Origin: Ostreococcus lucimarinus CCE9901
Taxonomy: Eukaryota > Chlorophyta > Mamiellophyceae > Mamiellales > Bathycoccaceae
Direction of reading: 5' to 3'
NCBI RefSeq assembly: GCF_000092065.1
Contig: NC_009369.1
Span: 310,001-374,000, forward strand
DNA length: 64,000 nt
Part shown: piece by piece, positions 12,801 through 25,700 of the stretch
Position numbering within the stretch: the first letter of the stretch is position 1
Layout of the letters: every line of letters begins with the position of its first letter
Made by a program: the position numbers and the translations under genes
Notes under the pieces: model-generated
What the model was told of the DNA's origin: nothing
What the model saw: the letters and a program-made list of their open reading frames with translations, nothing else
Databases searched by the model: none

Positions 12801-13439
12801 CGTTGCGCACCCATCCCCAGTCATCGCCCCCACGCACGTCGGCGTCGGCGCACTGTACGTCCAATTATACGCACACGTTCTACACGGTCCGTTATACACG
12901 CTTCCGCTCATGCACGTCGACGACGCCGCGCACCATCCGCAGCCGTCCGCTTTCGCGCAGTGCTCCGCGTTCCCAATCGCCGCGCACCTCGGATCGCACG
13001 GTATCTCAATCTCATTCGTCACCGCGTTCACCACTCGCGGCGCGTTCATCACCGGCGGCAAATGCGACACGCACAGCGCGGCGTCGAGCAAGGAGTAGCA
13101 CGTCGGGTTGTGTCCGTCCACGTCGCGCGAGTCGCACCACCCGCACCCGACCTCCTGCACGCACTCCCCGAACACCGCCCGTCGCTGGCACCGCAGCGGG
13201 CTCACGATGCTCTCATCGCTCGCGTTCCACGCCGTGAGCGCGTCGTCGTGCGCCGCCTCGGTCGTTCGCACGCCGAGCGCGCGTCGCGCGTCGCGCGCGC
13301 GCGCGCCCCGAGCGCCCGCGGCTTCGCTTCCCGGCGCGCTCGCGCTCGAGCGCGGGCTCGGCGCGAGCGCGAACAGCGCGAGGGCGACGCGAACGAGCGT
13401 TCGCAATCGCGCGTCGCGCGCGCGATCGCCGACGCGCAT
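3891..13439 (-). CDS. Giant mosaic membrane protein with zinc-ribbon array
   Basis: A single exon of about 3,182 residues. The chosen start (ATG at 13437-13439) gives an Arg-rich n-region and hydrophobic core ([13 protein letters not shown]), a good signal peptide; the frame is open 64 codons further upstream without adding a plausible domain. Domains in order: PSI-like CGWC modules and four EGF-like modules (about 80-330); a membrane helix (about 367-395); a ubiquitin-like fold ending VHLKLRG (about 404-500); a second helix (about 520-540); a Ser/Pro-rich wall-protein linker (about 553-593); cadherin-like domains with [12 protein letters not shown] and [13 protein letters not shown] (from about 780); GCC2/GCC3 cysteine repeats (about 1160-1290); about ten membrane helices (1377-1753); then a long cytoplasmic part. 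The C-terminus holds a zinc knuckle and about eleven CxxC zinc ribbons (2643-3053). The membrane domain resembles that of the divergent neighbour. Surface sensing or adhesion is an inference. Confidence 0.85.
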   Translation of the reverse strand: MRVGDRARDARLRTLVRVALALFALAPSPRSSASAPGSEAAGARGARARDARRALGVRTTEAAHDDALTAWNASDESIVSPLRCQRRAVFGECVQEVGCGWCDSRDVDGHNPTCYSLLDAALCVSHLPPVMNAPRVVNAVTNEIEIPCDPRCAAIGNAEHCAKADGCGWCAASSTCMSGSVYNGPCRTCAYNWTYSAPTPTCVGAMTGDGCATCGCENNGVCAATSKECICPDAFTGSLCQFNTTTNNGRDACNGHGTWDATAKDCVCDRGWVGVGDNRCKFSCSPSVDCNGNGYCSERDGTCVCDLGFAGESCSCLSQSLVSYPYPDALLNTNKTGCCPYSYIECPSGSLNAGQCVIAPADTTKCPVESRDDGFLVFLGLLLFFLGMYLSAAIIAAISGHPDPTCTVVVRLPTIVRLRDSLFMRNIDDVNEMQTISLTCKLTDNFQKVKRMVCRRLKHQPDPDSVDLFYLGCLVDPGWRLGDGINVAQTCHVHLKLRGNHETHKYTSKKKALKRLRYIFSDNVIIFCLYFFFILSLSLCASTWSWDRKNDSGIPSPPPPPSPTPFSPPPFPPPPSPPPSPAYPPPPPAAWIDLLNAQNTVNTNATFGTDSTFIGADQVGHIPTDILALESITVTYATQLAVTSNSSGNVVNFYTYEDGPLWQRELPLFTSRSGIPFVANIFTVCDPRKAVEATFQVEMNAGYGVVSYQPKPNENGVDVFTFRGTVEYTVAQALGLDTDGTVDCSPAVLALYDNSCTTDIKEARVDIAKRNDAPVAAGGEQILSYESTADIIPMRTQVDATATGSKLSRPMTATDIDGDRLTWTIRQQPAHGTLELPAGPVAYSSTFEYIPDINFTGYDYFIYSVDDSLDNTPDTTLYDVASVVVAVGSATGKPVGVVSHYWVDEDTTMTGRFGRTIMASEYAGTLTYTVTNAGVQNGTVTKLCNDVEVQYWWNCSVNTDDGNLNFQYFNYTPSANFTGTDSIEFSIVSSYDSTLAASASVNVTIRPVNDPPFLANMEVNAVMNRDRAADDLGDADLTPITFSPYDVDAGPYFRLFLTWKPIVTQSDWATRRRGRWYKSIDRFGRPVDEITAATLDQVGLLNNGTSITLYYLAPPLLYGFFPSTTLVRQNPLEKYAIRVVDDGSLVSAEATLNIHVGCALGYTTESASAVGDASNAKTYGTCTICPLGQVTDAINSHTCRACPVGMAGGTVQRGFCTRCSNGYYSDTPGLETCISCPAGSTSVQGATSRDQCFCNIGWYGVPGYCFPCPEYSDSYGAPERWTYCAETNLTVPYPQPGFYVVSPETRSYKQPISMRQCFPHKACPGVKGIAGSAQVDAIAAGGSSADAVQCAEGYVHDACETCVTGYYRLNGQCLKCGSALGHTLYGAGVGLVMLSAILMPWLIDEQSFRYIVYCRILSLVVFLQEVGIIGRYNLGWNDYPGLTLLLQLCYILQLNPEVIGLECLTEYDFVARWNSLMAMPAIGLALMYGIAQLYAYIWGKFYIKTQPSVEVVRNGQRRWVLMLRSILNVIQITYVAVIIATFDFFIFHRSVTDKFGYIRAQPNLRFGYFSSTTGSTKWQQLFPLALIALLLYPIGFFAIMYWVIKYAMGGWEKLWKRDLIGFATFQFTDDYVWYRVNEMARILALCLIQLLGYELRNGNGVVQALTALLVISVSFATVILRPFKTSEAKRYLGLHLLAMVLVLMLSVISIAPVSYIINQRTKDNARNAVWQTIAVAVFVFCAGIFYEAYSSAEWFKRADWHLRRAYKNFIARVISIVVSEHRSSQWLRERKWVEWKPTLSLLNPSAGAILQLESAEGDQGLYFSGNFDMHLRMEFARGIRSLWRHKTVETILGTHDDRAKSFYKMLSRPVRQSLIRAAAVDNRDMNRQVQLFIENKMIQKRYNFYRKFYRQAQKDLRGVSGAHNPSVERFLLRDSTLARAKSHATQEKEKEDEEKQLAEYEVLQQADNVRRAFQTDVNDAADLDQEELFFQTSEVSGRTHFVRFQGYFGDIHPDWDAYDESLAKAKAEAQDEDGDVLPWHLDLDDVYDDFCCLCECEPGERCARHGNLYVVIQQDDEEVSRIKQERERHFRTRETIIIQEEDPDRSRDLGWNVYVPVRLKEEVSSVHTKLATELRDMRDRGEFAGEDELPAVTGSKFDISHKGKLLDTHNTVKLENLQWKAEVQLENRRGNLAKTTAWLILQDDPEEARDPDEDERMYARPDIEEGPVLAQPVLQSNLVHENPEMTVLDLRRMLADSNSKPLERTILRYRNNGKELIQDAAPLTRKGISKPNHVLTSFEPEDGNYYVWSEIRNHWTFLEGLFKTYASIPSGPSDNETRVGADDHLLMSYRQFMYLISSCKIEDKLPNSQYNQLSAVVRSVFDTVKAPELLAKCLTLDRETGSVEGSLCPSEGPRLELRIKHAWGMHLDEFLTSLVFMAWIIYGHRVPLTDRGVARATRWLIERILRPKAHHIVEAYEAQARFATAMKKQGKSSDEDIRAVSTVYKAFTDKDGMGVMEFKAATMWAVGAESPLNKFGELVFRTYSDFSTSTPDWVYHGARHGWVHAIDEKPDGYLCCQGSRLDAKKFMLAFGDFCFRANPTVKPSEALQAQFKQAQERKPLAESPSVHAVLEEPSDELARKNLVMPDSRCSICGMTDHEAPNCPRKKDVNCPNCGITVEPPNKIVIGPDDLEYCNECLREDVPEDEPFVCPNCETPCEPEEVAISDVDGKKHCPRCAPEPFVCPNCETPCEPEEVAISDVDGKKHCPRCAPEPFVCPNCETPCEPEEVAISDVDGKKHCPRCAPEPFVCPNCETPCEPEEVAISDVDGKKHCPRCAPEPFVCPNCETPCEPEEVAISDVDGKKHCPRCAPEPFVCPNCETPCEPEEVAISDVDGKKHCPRCAPEPFVCPNCETPCEPEEVAISDVDGKKHCPRCAPEPFVCPNCETPCEPEDVIKVDGGQFCPKCWSPQRKRSIPTCPNCDAPCTLNDIITGPGGKDYCPRCVPEEEPEMDEAPRQASSKAPAPFECPNCSREMEPEDVMPGPDGNVYCAECFPDEALDDDIDDEDYPSAPAFTKPKIEKAQRQRVARVRKVTKRRVDDDAPIAKPRAFTPSSPPPPKPERERIARVRKVTTTVVDDESVARPRAFARAPSRADRERAEAASSASRLGKFFGFGGASSSTARE
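4592..5327 (-). repeat. 99-bp coding tandem repeat, seven full units
   Basis: Seven units of 99 bp, identical by eye, each encode a 33-residue zinc ribbon with two CPxC knuckles (CPNC and CPRC), an extra Cys and a His beside the second knuckle. A diverged partial eighth unit lies at the low-coordinate end. Nucleotide identity, including silent positions, points to recent unit duplication or ongoing homogenisation. Confidence 0.93.
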
Positions 13440-13729
13440 GGCGCCGCGTTCTGCGGTCGACGCATCCGCGGTGCCGTTCAAATCGAGGGTGTTACGCCCT
13501 ATAAATATACGTGATACCTTAAAAACACACACACTACTAGGGTTTAACGCAGACCAAACGTTTATTTCAAACGCGGTCGAACGCGGTCGGCCGCGCGCGC
13601 GCGCGTCGCTCGCACAACTCCGCGCGCGCATCGCCGCGCCCCGAACGCGCGAGCGTCGCGCGACGCGGCGCGATCGGCGCGCGCGCGATGTCGACGCGGC
13701 GCGTCGACGCGCGCGCGACGACGACGACG

Positions 13730-13760
<31 letters not shown>

Positions 13761-13777
13761 AGGTGTTGGACGACGCG
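13440..13777. promoter_or_regulatory. Shared divergent promoter of the two giant genes
   Basis: The start codons of the two giant genes are about 340 bp apart on opposite strands, so both promoters must lie here. A TATA-like stretch (tataaatata) is at 13500-13509, about 61 bp upstream of the minus-strand ATG, next to an A-rich run at 13520-13530. It is nearly symmetric and could serve either direction. The plus-strand side is extremely GC-rich with cgcg runs. Confidence 0.45.
13719..13762 (+). repeat. GAC trinucleotide microsatellite
   Basis: A run of acg/gac trinucleotides sits just upstream of the preferred start codon of the plus-strand giant gene. If the earlier ATG at 13688 were used, it would encode a poly-arginine N-terminus, which is unlikely for a secreted protein. 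Confidence 0.75.
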
Positions 13778-16700
13778 ATGGCGACGGCGACGGCGCCGAC
13801 GCCGACGCGAAGCGCGCGAACGCCGAGCGCGTGGACGCGGACGGCGATGATCGCGATCGCGCTCTTCGCGGCGCTCGGCGGCGCGACGCCGGGCCGCGCG
13901 GCGTTCACGGCGGACGTGTGTTACGGCGCGTCGTGGGAGCCGACGGCGACGGCGACGAAGGCGTCCATAGGGAAAACCGTCAAACCGGTCACCGCGGTGC
14001 CGAAAGAGCACCCGCTGTTCGTGGACGCGTTCGCGAAGGCGTGCTTGGACGTGGGGAACGCGGCGGGGAACACGTCGGCGGCGACGACGGTGCGATTGCC
14101 GAAGCGGACGAACGCGGGGAACGAGACCTATTGGTCGAACGCGGCGGGGGCGTGCGCGACGTCGCCGACGGTGAGCGCGGGACAGTTGTTTTATAATCGA
14201 GCGGAGATGGGATCGACGTTGTCGTACGCGGATTCGAACACGGGACTGGAGAAGGATAAGACGGTTAGGATTGTGTTCGTGAACGACGACGGAAAGGGCG
14301 CGCACGTGGTGGTGTTGGCGGGCGCGAGGGCGGCGACGGGGTCGAGCTCTCCCGAGGTTGGGCTGATGATGGAGGGTGGTTCGTTGAAAAACTCGGCGAA
14401 CGTGGTGATAGAGGAACCTCGGGGATTGACGAACGTGGTGACGAGTGGAAGCGGATGCGACCCGTCGGTTTCGTCGGCGAGCGATTGCTACGAGTTGGAC
14501 ACGGATTTGGGTCTTGGCAAGTTTCGCTGGGGATCGGGATCGGATCAACGCGGTATCGTCATCGGCCACGTCGCCGATGTGAACTCAGAGTTTGCGATGA
14601 AGTTCACGCTGCTCGAACGCATCGATTCGGTGGAGATTGGGTCGTTTGACGACGCGACGTTTGCGATGTCGTGGGAGACGATTCCGACGGCGAGCGCGTT
14701 GAGAGGTTTCAAGATTCGCAGCGCAACTTGCACGAATCACTGCGCTTTGCACGCAACGTGCGCGTCGTGCGCCACGGATGACGCGTGCGGGTACTGCTCG
14801 GCGACGAAGACGTGCACGAAGATTGATGGTTCGTGCTCGAGCGGCTTCGACGTCATCGGCGAGTGCCTCGATACGTGCGGCGCGGCGTTGACGTGCGGCG
14901 AGTGCGCCGATCAGAGCGGATGTGGGTGGTGCCACACCACTGGTCGGTGTACCGCGGCGCAGCTCGACGGTAGTGCTCCGCAAGATGGTAATTGCTCCGC
15001 GTTTAGCGTGGGATCGAGCGCACAGTGCGCCACGTGTCCGGGCGCCGTCACCTCAACTATGTTGCCCGCTTACGTAGATGTCGACCGCGTCAGCGCGTTT
15101 TGCAACGGCAGGGGGACGTGTGATAACATCACGCGCACGTGTACGTGCTCGAGCGGTTACGGTGGAGACGGATGCGAGAAGATGTGCCCCGGCGGCGCGA
15201 GCAATCCGTGCTCGAGAAACGGTTTATGCGACTCGGCGTCGGGAAGTTGCTTCTGTAATCCTGGCTACGTCGGCTCGCGATGTAACGCCGCCACGATAGT
15301 CGGGACGTGCGAATGTGGCTCAGCGCACACATACTTGAAGTCGGACGGCACGCAGCAGCGCGTGTGCTCTGGTCGTCTCGATTCGAGCGGCTCGTGCGTG
15401 TGCCTCGAGGGATGGTCGGGTGTAAACTGCACCGTCGCGTGCGCCGGCACCTTGACCGTCGGCACCGAGGTGTGTGGTGGACACGGTACGTGCAATGTTG
15501 GAACCGGTCAGTGCGATTGTGAGCCGTGTTATTCGCGGGACGCCACTTCAGGGCTTTGCGTGCAAGACACTTGCTCAACGTGCGACTCTAGCAATGGAGT
15601 GTGTTCGTGCGTGAGCGGAAGTATGCAATGCGCCTGTCGGGGCGCCTTCGATGGGTACGCGTGCGATCAGTGCAAGTGTGGCGACCACGGTCGTTGCAAC
15701 GCACTCTCGGGCGAGTGCGAGTGCGACGCAGGATACGCTGGCGAGCTCTGTGAGCGACTCATTGAGCCGCAGCCGACGTGCGCCAACGGCGGCACCTGGA
15801 ACGCGGCCCTCAAGCGATGCGAGTGCGCGGGCGGATACACGGGCACTCTTTGCGATGCAGCGTGCACGACGAACCCGTGTAATGATCTTTGCAGTGGGCA
15901 TGGTACCGTGAACGTCGATGGGACCTCGTGTACGTGTTTCACTGGATTCTCGGGGAGCACTTGCAACACTTGCGCCACAGGCTACGGCCCGTATCCCAAG
16001 TGCGGCGCGACGCTTGCAAACGGAGAATGTACAGATAATATCGTAGCTTACACTGGGACCACAAACGTGACGATTTCGGGCAAACAGTGCCAGTCGTGGT
16101 CGTCCCAATCGCCGTTCGCGCACACGTACGCGTCGTCTTCGGGATCGACGAGCAATGAGTGTCGTAATCCGTCGTCTGACGCGCACCCGTGGTGCTACGT
16201 CGATCACACCGCCATCACCGGGTCGTACACCCGAGGCGAACCTCGATGGGAGTTTTGTTCAGTACCGACGTGTAAGTCGGCATACGTCAACCCACAGAAG
16301 ATTTGTGGCGTTTTCGGTGGTGAAACAGTCGTGACGTTTGACAAGGACTCCACCTCGGGAGCGCTCAACGCTGTCAGCCAACAGGCGCTGACGACGACGA
16401 ACGACGCAGTGGACAAGACGAACTGTGGCGCAATGAATCTGACTAATAACGATATCACCTTGCACGCGAACGCCGCGGCGCATGGAGACTTTGTCGCTCG
16501 GTTCGCCGAAGACTCCGGCACGGGTTATGCGAGACGCATCATCACGCACATCGGTCTCAAAGCATCCGTTTCGCCGGCGCACGATAGCGTCGAAGTGCAC
16601 GCCGATGGCACCGTGAAAGTCAACAGTGTTACCAAAACGAATGATCTGCCATACTCCGACGGCTCCACTGGTGTTTTGTGCGTGTCTGACTGGATGCCCG

Positions 16701-19700
16701 TGAGCTCGGGCTTGGCGAGCACGGAGCTTTTACAAATAACGATTTCAGAGACGACGGTGGCAAACATCACCAAGTTTACCGCTTGCACGGGATGCGCGGC
16801 GCAGCTCATCGTGGTCATAAGTGTCCCAAATAGTGTTACATCGACAGGCATATGCGCCACGGCGGGCTCGGCGACCAGCGTAAACTTCGACGAGAACGCA
16901 GAAGGAAGCGCGCCGTGGGGCGTCGGCGCGGCGCTCAACGCCGCTTGCGGGACCGACACGCACGACCCTGGTAGCGTCTCAACGGTGCAAGCGAAGTGGT
17001 GCGACCAGTGCCAGTATCTGGGTGAAGTGTACGATTCGTGCGTCGCTCAGATGGCGAACGAAGGGTTCAACTTTGCCCGCGCCGCCGTAATAGAGGGCTG
17101 TCGCATGGCGTTTGTGGCAATCTACGGATACGACCGCACGATTCCCTCATATCTCACGGCGACGGCGTCGACGGGCGCCACATTAGCGGACACCGTGTAC
17201 CCGTATAGAAGCTACACTCCGTCTGATGTGCAGTTTAAGTCACTCTCCGACAATCGCTTAGCTTTTGACGTGCTAGACGTCACGGAAACCTTGCCGGAAT
17301 ACATCGTCGGTACGACGAGAACGGATGGGTCGCGCACGCGAATGACTGGTTTGCCACGAGAGTTTACAGGCGAGACCGATACGACGCAAGTGTTCCCGTT
17401 CCCTAGAATTGAAGACTCGTGCAGAACCGCGAGTGATATAGGATCAACATCTGGGTATCGCGTGTACACTATGAATTACGCTTCGGCGACGGATGAAGCT
17501 CTGGAGATTACGATGTGCGGCTCCGCCACGGGAACCAACGTGGGCGTCTACACAAAAGACTTTGTAGACATCCCGTCGGCGGATTGGACGCACAATACTA
17601 CAAGTGCGAATGGGAATATCACTTTCACATTCACCCCGTGGATCGATGGCTTGGCCACGTATGAGGCTCGTTTCGAGTACTCTTTGGCGTCCACCAAGAA
17701 AAACGTGACGTTTGACGTCACTCGCACCTCTGCAAACGTCAACATTGGCTCGTTTGAATTCTACCCGCCGACGGCGTCGGATTCGTACGGCTCTGTTGGC
17801 TTTGAGTTTAGCGTTCCCAGTGCGGAAGCCGCCGCCACGGTTTCGTTCACAATGTCACCCACTGGCACTGGTGACTCAACGGCGGCGAACTCTGCGTTTA
17901 TCTCGCTTACCGCGGTTTTCATTCACGCGAAGAACTACGCGCAAGCGAGTTTGAATTACCCGCCATTCGGTGGGTTCAAGCAAGTCTCGTGCGCCAACTT
18001 CCAAGCGGCATCCTGTGGGTCGCTGAAGTTCACGGCGACGCAAAAGACATATTACATCGTCGTCTCTGGACAAAAATTCGTCTCGGGGGCGTACAGCATG
18101 CAAATAAAAAAGTTGAGCGCGGATTTGACAACCGTGTACACGGTGAGCAGCAACGCAGCGACGTCTTTGGTGAGGCCGTTGACGGGATTGGATGGCGCAG
18201 CCGATGGCACGTTGACGCCGTACAAGGTGGCAAAGTATGGCGATAATATTCGCGTCGTCGTGCGCGCGTCGCACGCAATAGATAGACCAAGAATCACGTT
18301 GGGCAATTACGCGGTTCCGAGCTCGAAGATTGTCTCTGCAGGTGCCGGCGCGGAGTATTCAGCGACGGTGACCGTCAGCGCTAGCATGGCGACTTCTGGA
18401 CACATCACGGTAAAGGTTGAGCAGGCGAGTACGCTCACCTCAGCATCGTATGGGTTTAAGACGTCCACTCATCCGTTGGGTTCTGACATCGCGCTCGTCG
18501 TGTTGGACAACACCGCGCCTACTGTCAGTCACGCCTGGGTCGTCAATCCATCCTACATGCTCGCGCCGTCGTCGGCGCCATCGTCCTGTACGAATCTTAC
18601 GACGTCCACGGGTAAGGATGTAAACGTTACGGCGGCAAAGTACGCAAAAGCGGGAGATTACATCGCCGTCATCTTTACGCCGTCGGAAAACGTCGCCACC
18701 ATCGGCGGTACCATCGGCGGTCAAGCTGCGACGAAATGGGTGCGAGCAACCGCGCCGCGCGACGTCACGCTCGCGATCGATGCTTATAAAATCACGATGT
18801 CCGCGGCCTACGTCGATGCCGCGTACGCGCTCGTCAATGACATCACACTCAGCGATGGAGTTTTACCGTTTTCCATTACGTTTACGGACGCCGTTGGCAA
18901 CGTCGGGACGACAATTAACTCGGCGATCAACTCCCTGACCGGTGTCACCGCGAGTTCACCTTTGGCCGATCGACTCAGCGCCGCTCGATTATTGTATGAT
19001 AAGTCACCACCGCGACCGGACTCATGGTCACTGAGGTACGCTAGTTCTTCGGAGATGACTGGGAACCAAGGTTCCAAGCCAGTGTATTATCACGGCTTTG
19101 ACAACGTGGCCTCGAGCGCCAAAGAGTATCGCATCGGTGACACGCTCGTATTAACTGGCACTTGGACCGAATATGTCTCTCGTCCGTACGGCGCGTACAT
19201 GCGCTCGAGCGCTTCAAGTGGCGTGCACGTTCCGCAATCAGCCATTACGATCACGGAGCAAGGCGGAAAACTCACCGGCAAGTTGGAGTGCATGGCGAAG
19301 GAGTTCCGTCCGCGAGCGCAAGAAGCCGTGAGCACCGCGCAAGGTTTCGGTGGAACCAGTTACGTGACATCGACATATCACAAATCATGGAAAGTGGAAG
19401 CGAACACGATCGATCCATGTGATATCGTCGGTAAAGGTGCGTTGGCGTGGAGCGCTCGCGCGGATTGCCAAGCGGAGCACTACGCCGGGAACTCGTTGTG
19501 GATTCCTCTCTGGTCTGCGTGGTGTCGTCACGGTTGGGGTACCTTGGGTTACGCCGTACTCGGAGGCGTCGACCCCGCTGGTAATTCGGCGACGGCGTTG
19601 CGCCAAGTGAGCAAATCTCCGAACAACGCCGACGCTACAGTTGTGATTGCCTCGTCCGCGGTGGCGGGCGACGCGATTATTCGCACGCCGATTCCCATCG

Positions 19701-22700
19701 CCGGGAAGATTGTGCCAAGCTGGATGAACTCAGTCCCTAGAGGTGACTGGACCGCAGACCCGAAGGTGATTGAAGTGTACATCGAGCCGCAAAACGTGAG
19801 ATGGAACGAGTATAGGCGCGTCGTCAAGGTTGGCGACATGCTGCAGATTCAATTCTACACTGACCAACCGGTGAAGGGCGTGCGCGCGCTCATCGGAGAC
19901 GATAAAGCCCTTCCGCCTGCGACACATTCCGAAGTCGCGAGCGCCATGAACGTCGAGCGACCGTGCTCAAGCGATCCGGACATGCAAACTTGGCTCGGCG
20001 CGCGCGGCTTGCTCGCGCTCGCCGCCGAAGAGTACAACGACGGATCGCAGTTTTCGAACGACGACGATTGGTTCGATTGGTTGGTTCAGACGTCTTACAA
20101 CTATCGCCAACCCGTGCCCAATGTGCCGAATTACCCCAACGCCGCTGTTACGTGCACTGGATTCTGGGTCCAACGCGGGTTACGACCCAACGGTAAGCGT
20201 TATTCGGTGCGCCGTTTGTGCCCGAATAGGTACTACTTGCGACGAAGCTCGTTCGCCGCTCAGGCGCCGCTTACGTGCTCGGATCCAAATGATCGAATCT
20301 ACAAAGCCACAGACGCGTACAACTATTGGGTGATCAACTTTAGATACGTCACATCGCATCAAGTCGTCAATGGCGACGGAGCGCTTCAAATCAAGTGGCA
20401 GTTGACCACGATGGACGACCGCGTGTTGCCGACGGGTGGCGGTTGGCAGACCTCTGCAGCCTTCTTCACCTCTGCGGACACCTCTGCGGATGTCAATCAT
20501 CTCAAACCAACGTCAACTGATGCCGTCGGCGCTGCGTTTGATCCCGCGATTAGCTGCGGGCGCAACGCGGATACCGCGTTCAATCAAGCCGGGTCGGCAG
20601 TCTGGGCCGTCCAAGATACGCTGGCGCCTTCGTGCGCGAGCTTTGTCACGGATGGTTCGTGCGCGAGCACGACTGTCGCCCGTGTCGCTAACAGTAGCGG
20701 TACGACGTTCCCCACCGTCACGAATCCGGCGACCAATGTCGCCGAGCACGTGGCCGTCGTTGGTGATTATATCACGCTCATCATCACTTTTGACGAGCAT
20801 ATTGCAGCTGGAGTGTACGTGACTTTGAACGACGGGGTTCTCACCGCTCGAGCGACGAAAGTTGACAAGTACTCGGCGACGTTCACCTTTGAGGTGACGC
20901 AGACGCTCGCGGCTCTGAATACGTTTTTGGAGTACAAAGTGTACAATCTGAAGGATATTCAGGAAGCGAACACGGCGACGGCGACGTTTACGACGAACGT
21001 CTTCAACGCTGAAAAGATTCGGTTGCAAAGCGCGAGCGAATTGACGGCGTTTTCGCTCACCAATGGCGCGTGCTCAACCACTAGTAACAACGTGAATAAT
21101 CAGTACGCCAAAAATGGGAATACAGTCAACGTCTCAGTGACGCTGCCGCTGCCACCGAGTAGCGCCAACACCGTGCTGACCATCCACGAATCCAAACTTG
21201 CGGGCGTCTACGTCACGCCGCCGACGCCCACATGCGTGGGTACACCGAATGCGTGCACGATAACCATGGCGCGTACGGTTGACAGTCTCTCAGCGGACTT
21301 CGTCGATGGTAGCGTCGTGTCTTGGTCACTGGTGGTTATCGGTACGACCAAGTGTGCGCACCACGCTTCAAGCTTGTGCATCACACGCTTCAAGCTCACG
21401 TCGTGTCGCCCGACGTTTGCGTCTGAAGTCGTCTTGGATTTTACGCCGCCGTCTCTGACTTCGGTGCGTTTGAGCGAGCCTGTCACCTCAGCCTCGCTCG
21501 TCAATGGCACTGGTCAAGTGAAAGTTGACGTCGTATCGAGCGAACAATTGTATACGCTGACGTACACATTGGATACGCGAGGCCCCCTGTGCACGTACGA
21601 CTTTGGCATGGTCTCCGCCCAGTCGATGACGTTGACGACGGATGGTACTCTCACGGGTACGCACACAAAAACCATCACCGCCACGTATAACTCCGCATCG
21701 CTTCATTGCGTGCTCGAAGTCATCTGTATCACGTTTGTCGGCGAAGATATGGCTGGACACAAGCTCACGAATCCGACGACGTGTCGAAGCTTTTCTCCGA
21801 CGGATTCCGAAGACTATCCAGGATGGTTCATGCTTCACAACGTCGGCACGGGCCCAAGTTCTGTCTCGCTCGCCCGACCTCTCGGGTTACACTGCATGGA
21901 TAGTTCCGTGGACACGCAGGCATGCGCTAACAGCGCAAGCGTGACTTCGACGACGCTCGAGTACGGGAATTATCTCGCTCTCGACGTGTCGTCGGGGTAC
22001 CCTATCGGCATTACTGACATTTCCGTGGACGGCCATTCCGTCTACGCGGCGACTGGCTTTGGCTCGTCTACGTTCCAAAATGATAACGCGTGGACGATCG
22101 ATTGCTCTGATTTGGTTCGCGACGACTTGTGCGTGCGCTTTGCCACGAGCGCGACGTGCCAGGCGTACTTATGCCCGACGTGCCAGTACGCCGGTATGTG
22201 TGACTTTTCGTGCGGCTACTGCGATAGCCGTCGAGCCTTCTCGAAAACTCACAAACTAACGCTGAAGACGACCGATTTCGGATTACCCGCGACCGATTTC
22301 ACTAACGAAGTCGTCACAGTTTCGTATCGAACGAATCCGGCGATTGCGCCGGCGGCGACGATGAACTCGACGGATACTCTTACGTACACGGCGCCCACGA
22401 CGAGTTCGTGTGCTGGTCGATGTGGAGGTACAGCGCCATCTGGCTGCGAATGCAACCCGACTTGCAAATCTCGGGGCACGTGCTGCGCTGATGCCGGCCA
22501 CTGTTGTACCGTCGGTTTGCCGTCCACAGGCGCTCTCAACGTCGACGGTGGATGTCTTCGACCAAACGCCGTGACGCTCAGCGTCACCAAAGAGTCTTGG
22601 GGGGTGGACACGAAAGGCGTGCGAAAATCTAACGTTAACCGATACTCCACGATTTACATTAAACTGACTGGAAACAAGCCGATTGACGTGCGACGTGTGC

Positions 22701-25700
22701 TCATCGGTGGCGTCCTTGTTCCAGATTCGGACGTCGCCATCGAGTACAACTCGCAGACGTCCGCGCGACAGTCTCTCAACGAAGCGCTCGTGGCGTACGG
22801 CAACGGCAATGATGCTCAGTTCACGTCGAAGAGTGCAGCGTTCGCGGGGAGTCTAGCGACCCTCCCAAGCGCTGCCTATTCGTGGGATGGCAATGAGTTT
22901 TCAATAGCGTTCCCGGACATTCCAAGTACGCTCGTCGCCACCATTCGCGTCAACGGCGCAAACCTGGTTCCGCAACCTGACGGCGCGTTGACGTATGAGG
23001 TAGTGTACCGCGAACGTTCGGGTGCGCCTTACTTTACGGACAACACCGAGCTCACCCTCACCGGAACTGGTCCGACGTGGTTGAATCCGCCGTCCATCTC
23101 AAGTGTCTCTTACGTTCTCTTGAACAGCAGCTCGACCTGCGACTTGTCCACTCCGGGCACACCGGTGACCGCGGCAGGCAACGGTTTGACAAAGATTGAA
23201 ATCGGTCATCAACTCCGAACCGTAGTGACGTTCAGTTCGCCGGTCGTCGTTCGCAAGTGGACCGTGGAAGGTGCGGAAACAAATTGCTACGGCACGTGTC
23301 ATCTCCACGGATTGTGCAAACTTGACCCGCACATTTTGCCGCCCGACGAACACGATGAAGCTGAATACATCACCACCTGGACGAGCTGCCGTACTTTCGA
23401 TGCCAAAGAAATGACCACACTCGAGAATCTTGAATGTGGTGTTCGCGAATTCATTCGCGCCGTCGACAGGTCAGGTAACCTCGTCATGGGTGAGCGATGG
23501 AACAACTTGTATTGCTTCACATTGCCGCCGGCGATTCCGAGTCAAGGTTTGATAAAAGTACGCGGTCTAACGTCTTGCTACCGAAGTACGACGACGAAAA
23601 AGTTTGGCCCAGGTTGTATCGCTACCATCCACATCGAAGCCGACGGCGAAATCATGGAGCCAACGGTGAAGTGGTGGAACACAGCGACCAACGCGTACGC
23701 AAACTTTCCTTCTGCGTGCGTCATGACGGCGACGGATCCGACGTCTCCAAGCTCGTTGGTTTGGACACTCACATGTGCGGGTACAGCCGCGGCGACATTC
23801 CCACCCAGTAACTCTTACACGTTACAGCTTGAAGTCAGCGACGTGCGAGCCACGGACGAGTCAACCTTTACGGGCACGGCGCGAGACACGGACGACGGAT
23901 ACCTAGGCTCAGACAAGGACCCGATCATCGTCGATAACCTCGCACCCACGCCGACTGCCACTGTCCCGCTTTCGTGTGCGTTAGTCATAGGAAGCCAATC
24001 TACGATAACCGTCACGTATGCGGTGGAACCATCATGGCGCCCGACTGTGAGCGCGTTTGGCGCGCAGGTTGGCGGCGTCATTGCGCAAACCGGCGCGTTG
24101 AGCGGATTTCACACCGTTTGGATTGCACCGATCACAGTCCCCTCCGACTGGTTAGGCGGTAGCCCGATGCCTTTCGTGATTACGAACGGCGAGGATGAGT
24201 ACGGCAACATCGACACGACGTCGCACGGGAACTACTTGTCCAATGACAACGTGCTCACTGGGGATGTGAATTGTTCAGTGAATGTCGATGCGCCGCGAGT
24301 CACGTCTGCGACGTGCGCTAGCCCGTCACCGAGGGTCGTCAAACCAGGCGGAAGTGTGACGGTTGATTTCTCCACCAATGTTGCAGTGACGATTCCGTCG
24401 GGTTGCGTCAAGATTTCCGGTGTCACGGTGACGCCCACGGATCTGGGAGGCTCGAAAAAGAGCTGGAGAGCCACGGCGACCATTCCGTCAGACCCCCCCG
24501 CTTGCGACGGCGAAGTCGCTCTCAGCATCTGTGCTGAAATCACCGATACCGGAAATAACACCGGCGTTGAAGTAGTAACGCAGTTTTTTGGCCCCGAAAG
24601 CGAAGCTTGTCTCATCGACGGCACAGCGCCGGTGCTACAGTTGATTGATTTCACCAGCGACAACACGTACGATTCAAAACTGGCCACCGTCGGTGACACT
24701 GTTCGACTGTACTTTGAAGCGAGCGAAATGATCACCGCGCCTACAATTACGCTATTCGCGACCGCAACGCCGTCTGCAACGGCGGTTGAAACATCGGGAC
24801 CGAGTCGTCGACGATTCCCATCGACGGTGCTTAATGCAGGAGGAACGCAGTACGCGACAATATGGACGGCTGAATACGTCGTCGACGGGACCACGCCGGT
24901 AGGCGCGCTCACATGGGATGCGACTGGATTCATGGATCGCGCGACGAATGATGGCACTAAAAGTGCGTGCGCGGATTGGAACCCGCCATCTTGTTCAATC
25001 GTGCACGCTGCGCAGACGACTGCGCAACGAGCTCTCGAACCAAGTATCAACTTTGTCGGCGACGTCGTTCAAACGTTCAACAACTTTTTGACGACGTCAC
25101 CGAGCGGTAACGTGTCCACACTGTTTTCGTGCTACGCCAACTCATCATCGACATCGCTGTCGGCGTTAAATCTGGCAATCTTGAAGACAGATTTGTCGCG
25201 GCACGATATCGTCGCTGGTGGGATATTCCAACATCATCTCATGACGGCTCAAGATTTGTGGTGGCAACGCGGTGGCGCGTGTGGCACCGCCAATGGTCTC
25301 ATGTGTCGGTCGACATGCGGACGGTGTAACGATGCCGCCGTCGTGGTACACCGCACGACAACCACGCTCACTGTTGCAAACGTCACCGCCGGTGGTACCG
25401 CCATTCCGGGAGACCAATGTCCAGGAGGTGTGGGTACGTGCATGTGCAACCCAACGCTCGGCGATCAATCCGAAGCCCGCTATATCGTGAGCACCTCGGC
25501 CCGCGATCTTGTCTCGAAACCAACCATCAGATTTAACGACACTAGCGGCACGGTGTATACCGTACCCGAGGCCAACATCGTGGCGGTGAGTCCTGTCATG
25601 TGGCCCACGCTCCCGACGGTGGATTGTCTGTCCGAATCGACGGTGCGCGACGGCGTCTGCGACCCATCCGCCACGTTGAACAATCGCGACGGATGCTGGG

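Noticed and set aside
13562-14569. Minus-strand Arg-rich frame over the start of the plus-strand giant gene
   Set aside because: High-GC shadow frame with no domain; it contradicts the signal peptide and PSI modules on the plus strand.
22093-22226. ShK-type toxin gene
   Set aside because: The Cys pattern is one small module inside a giant surface protein; such modules are common in non-toxic extracellular proteins.
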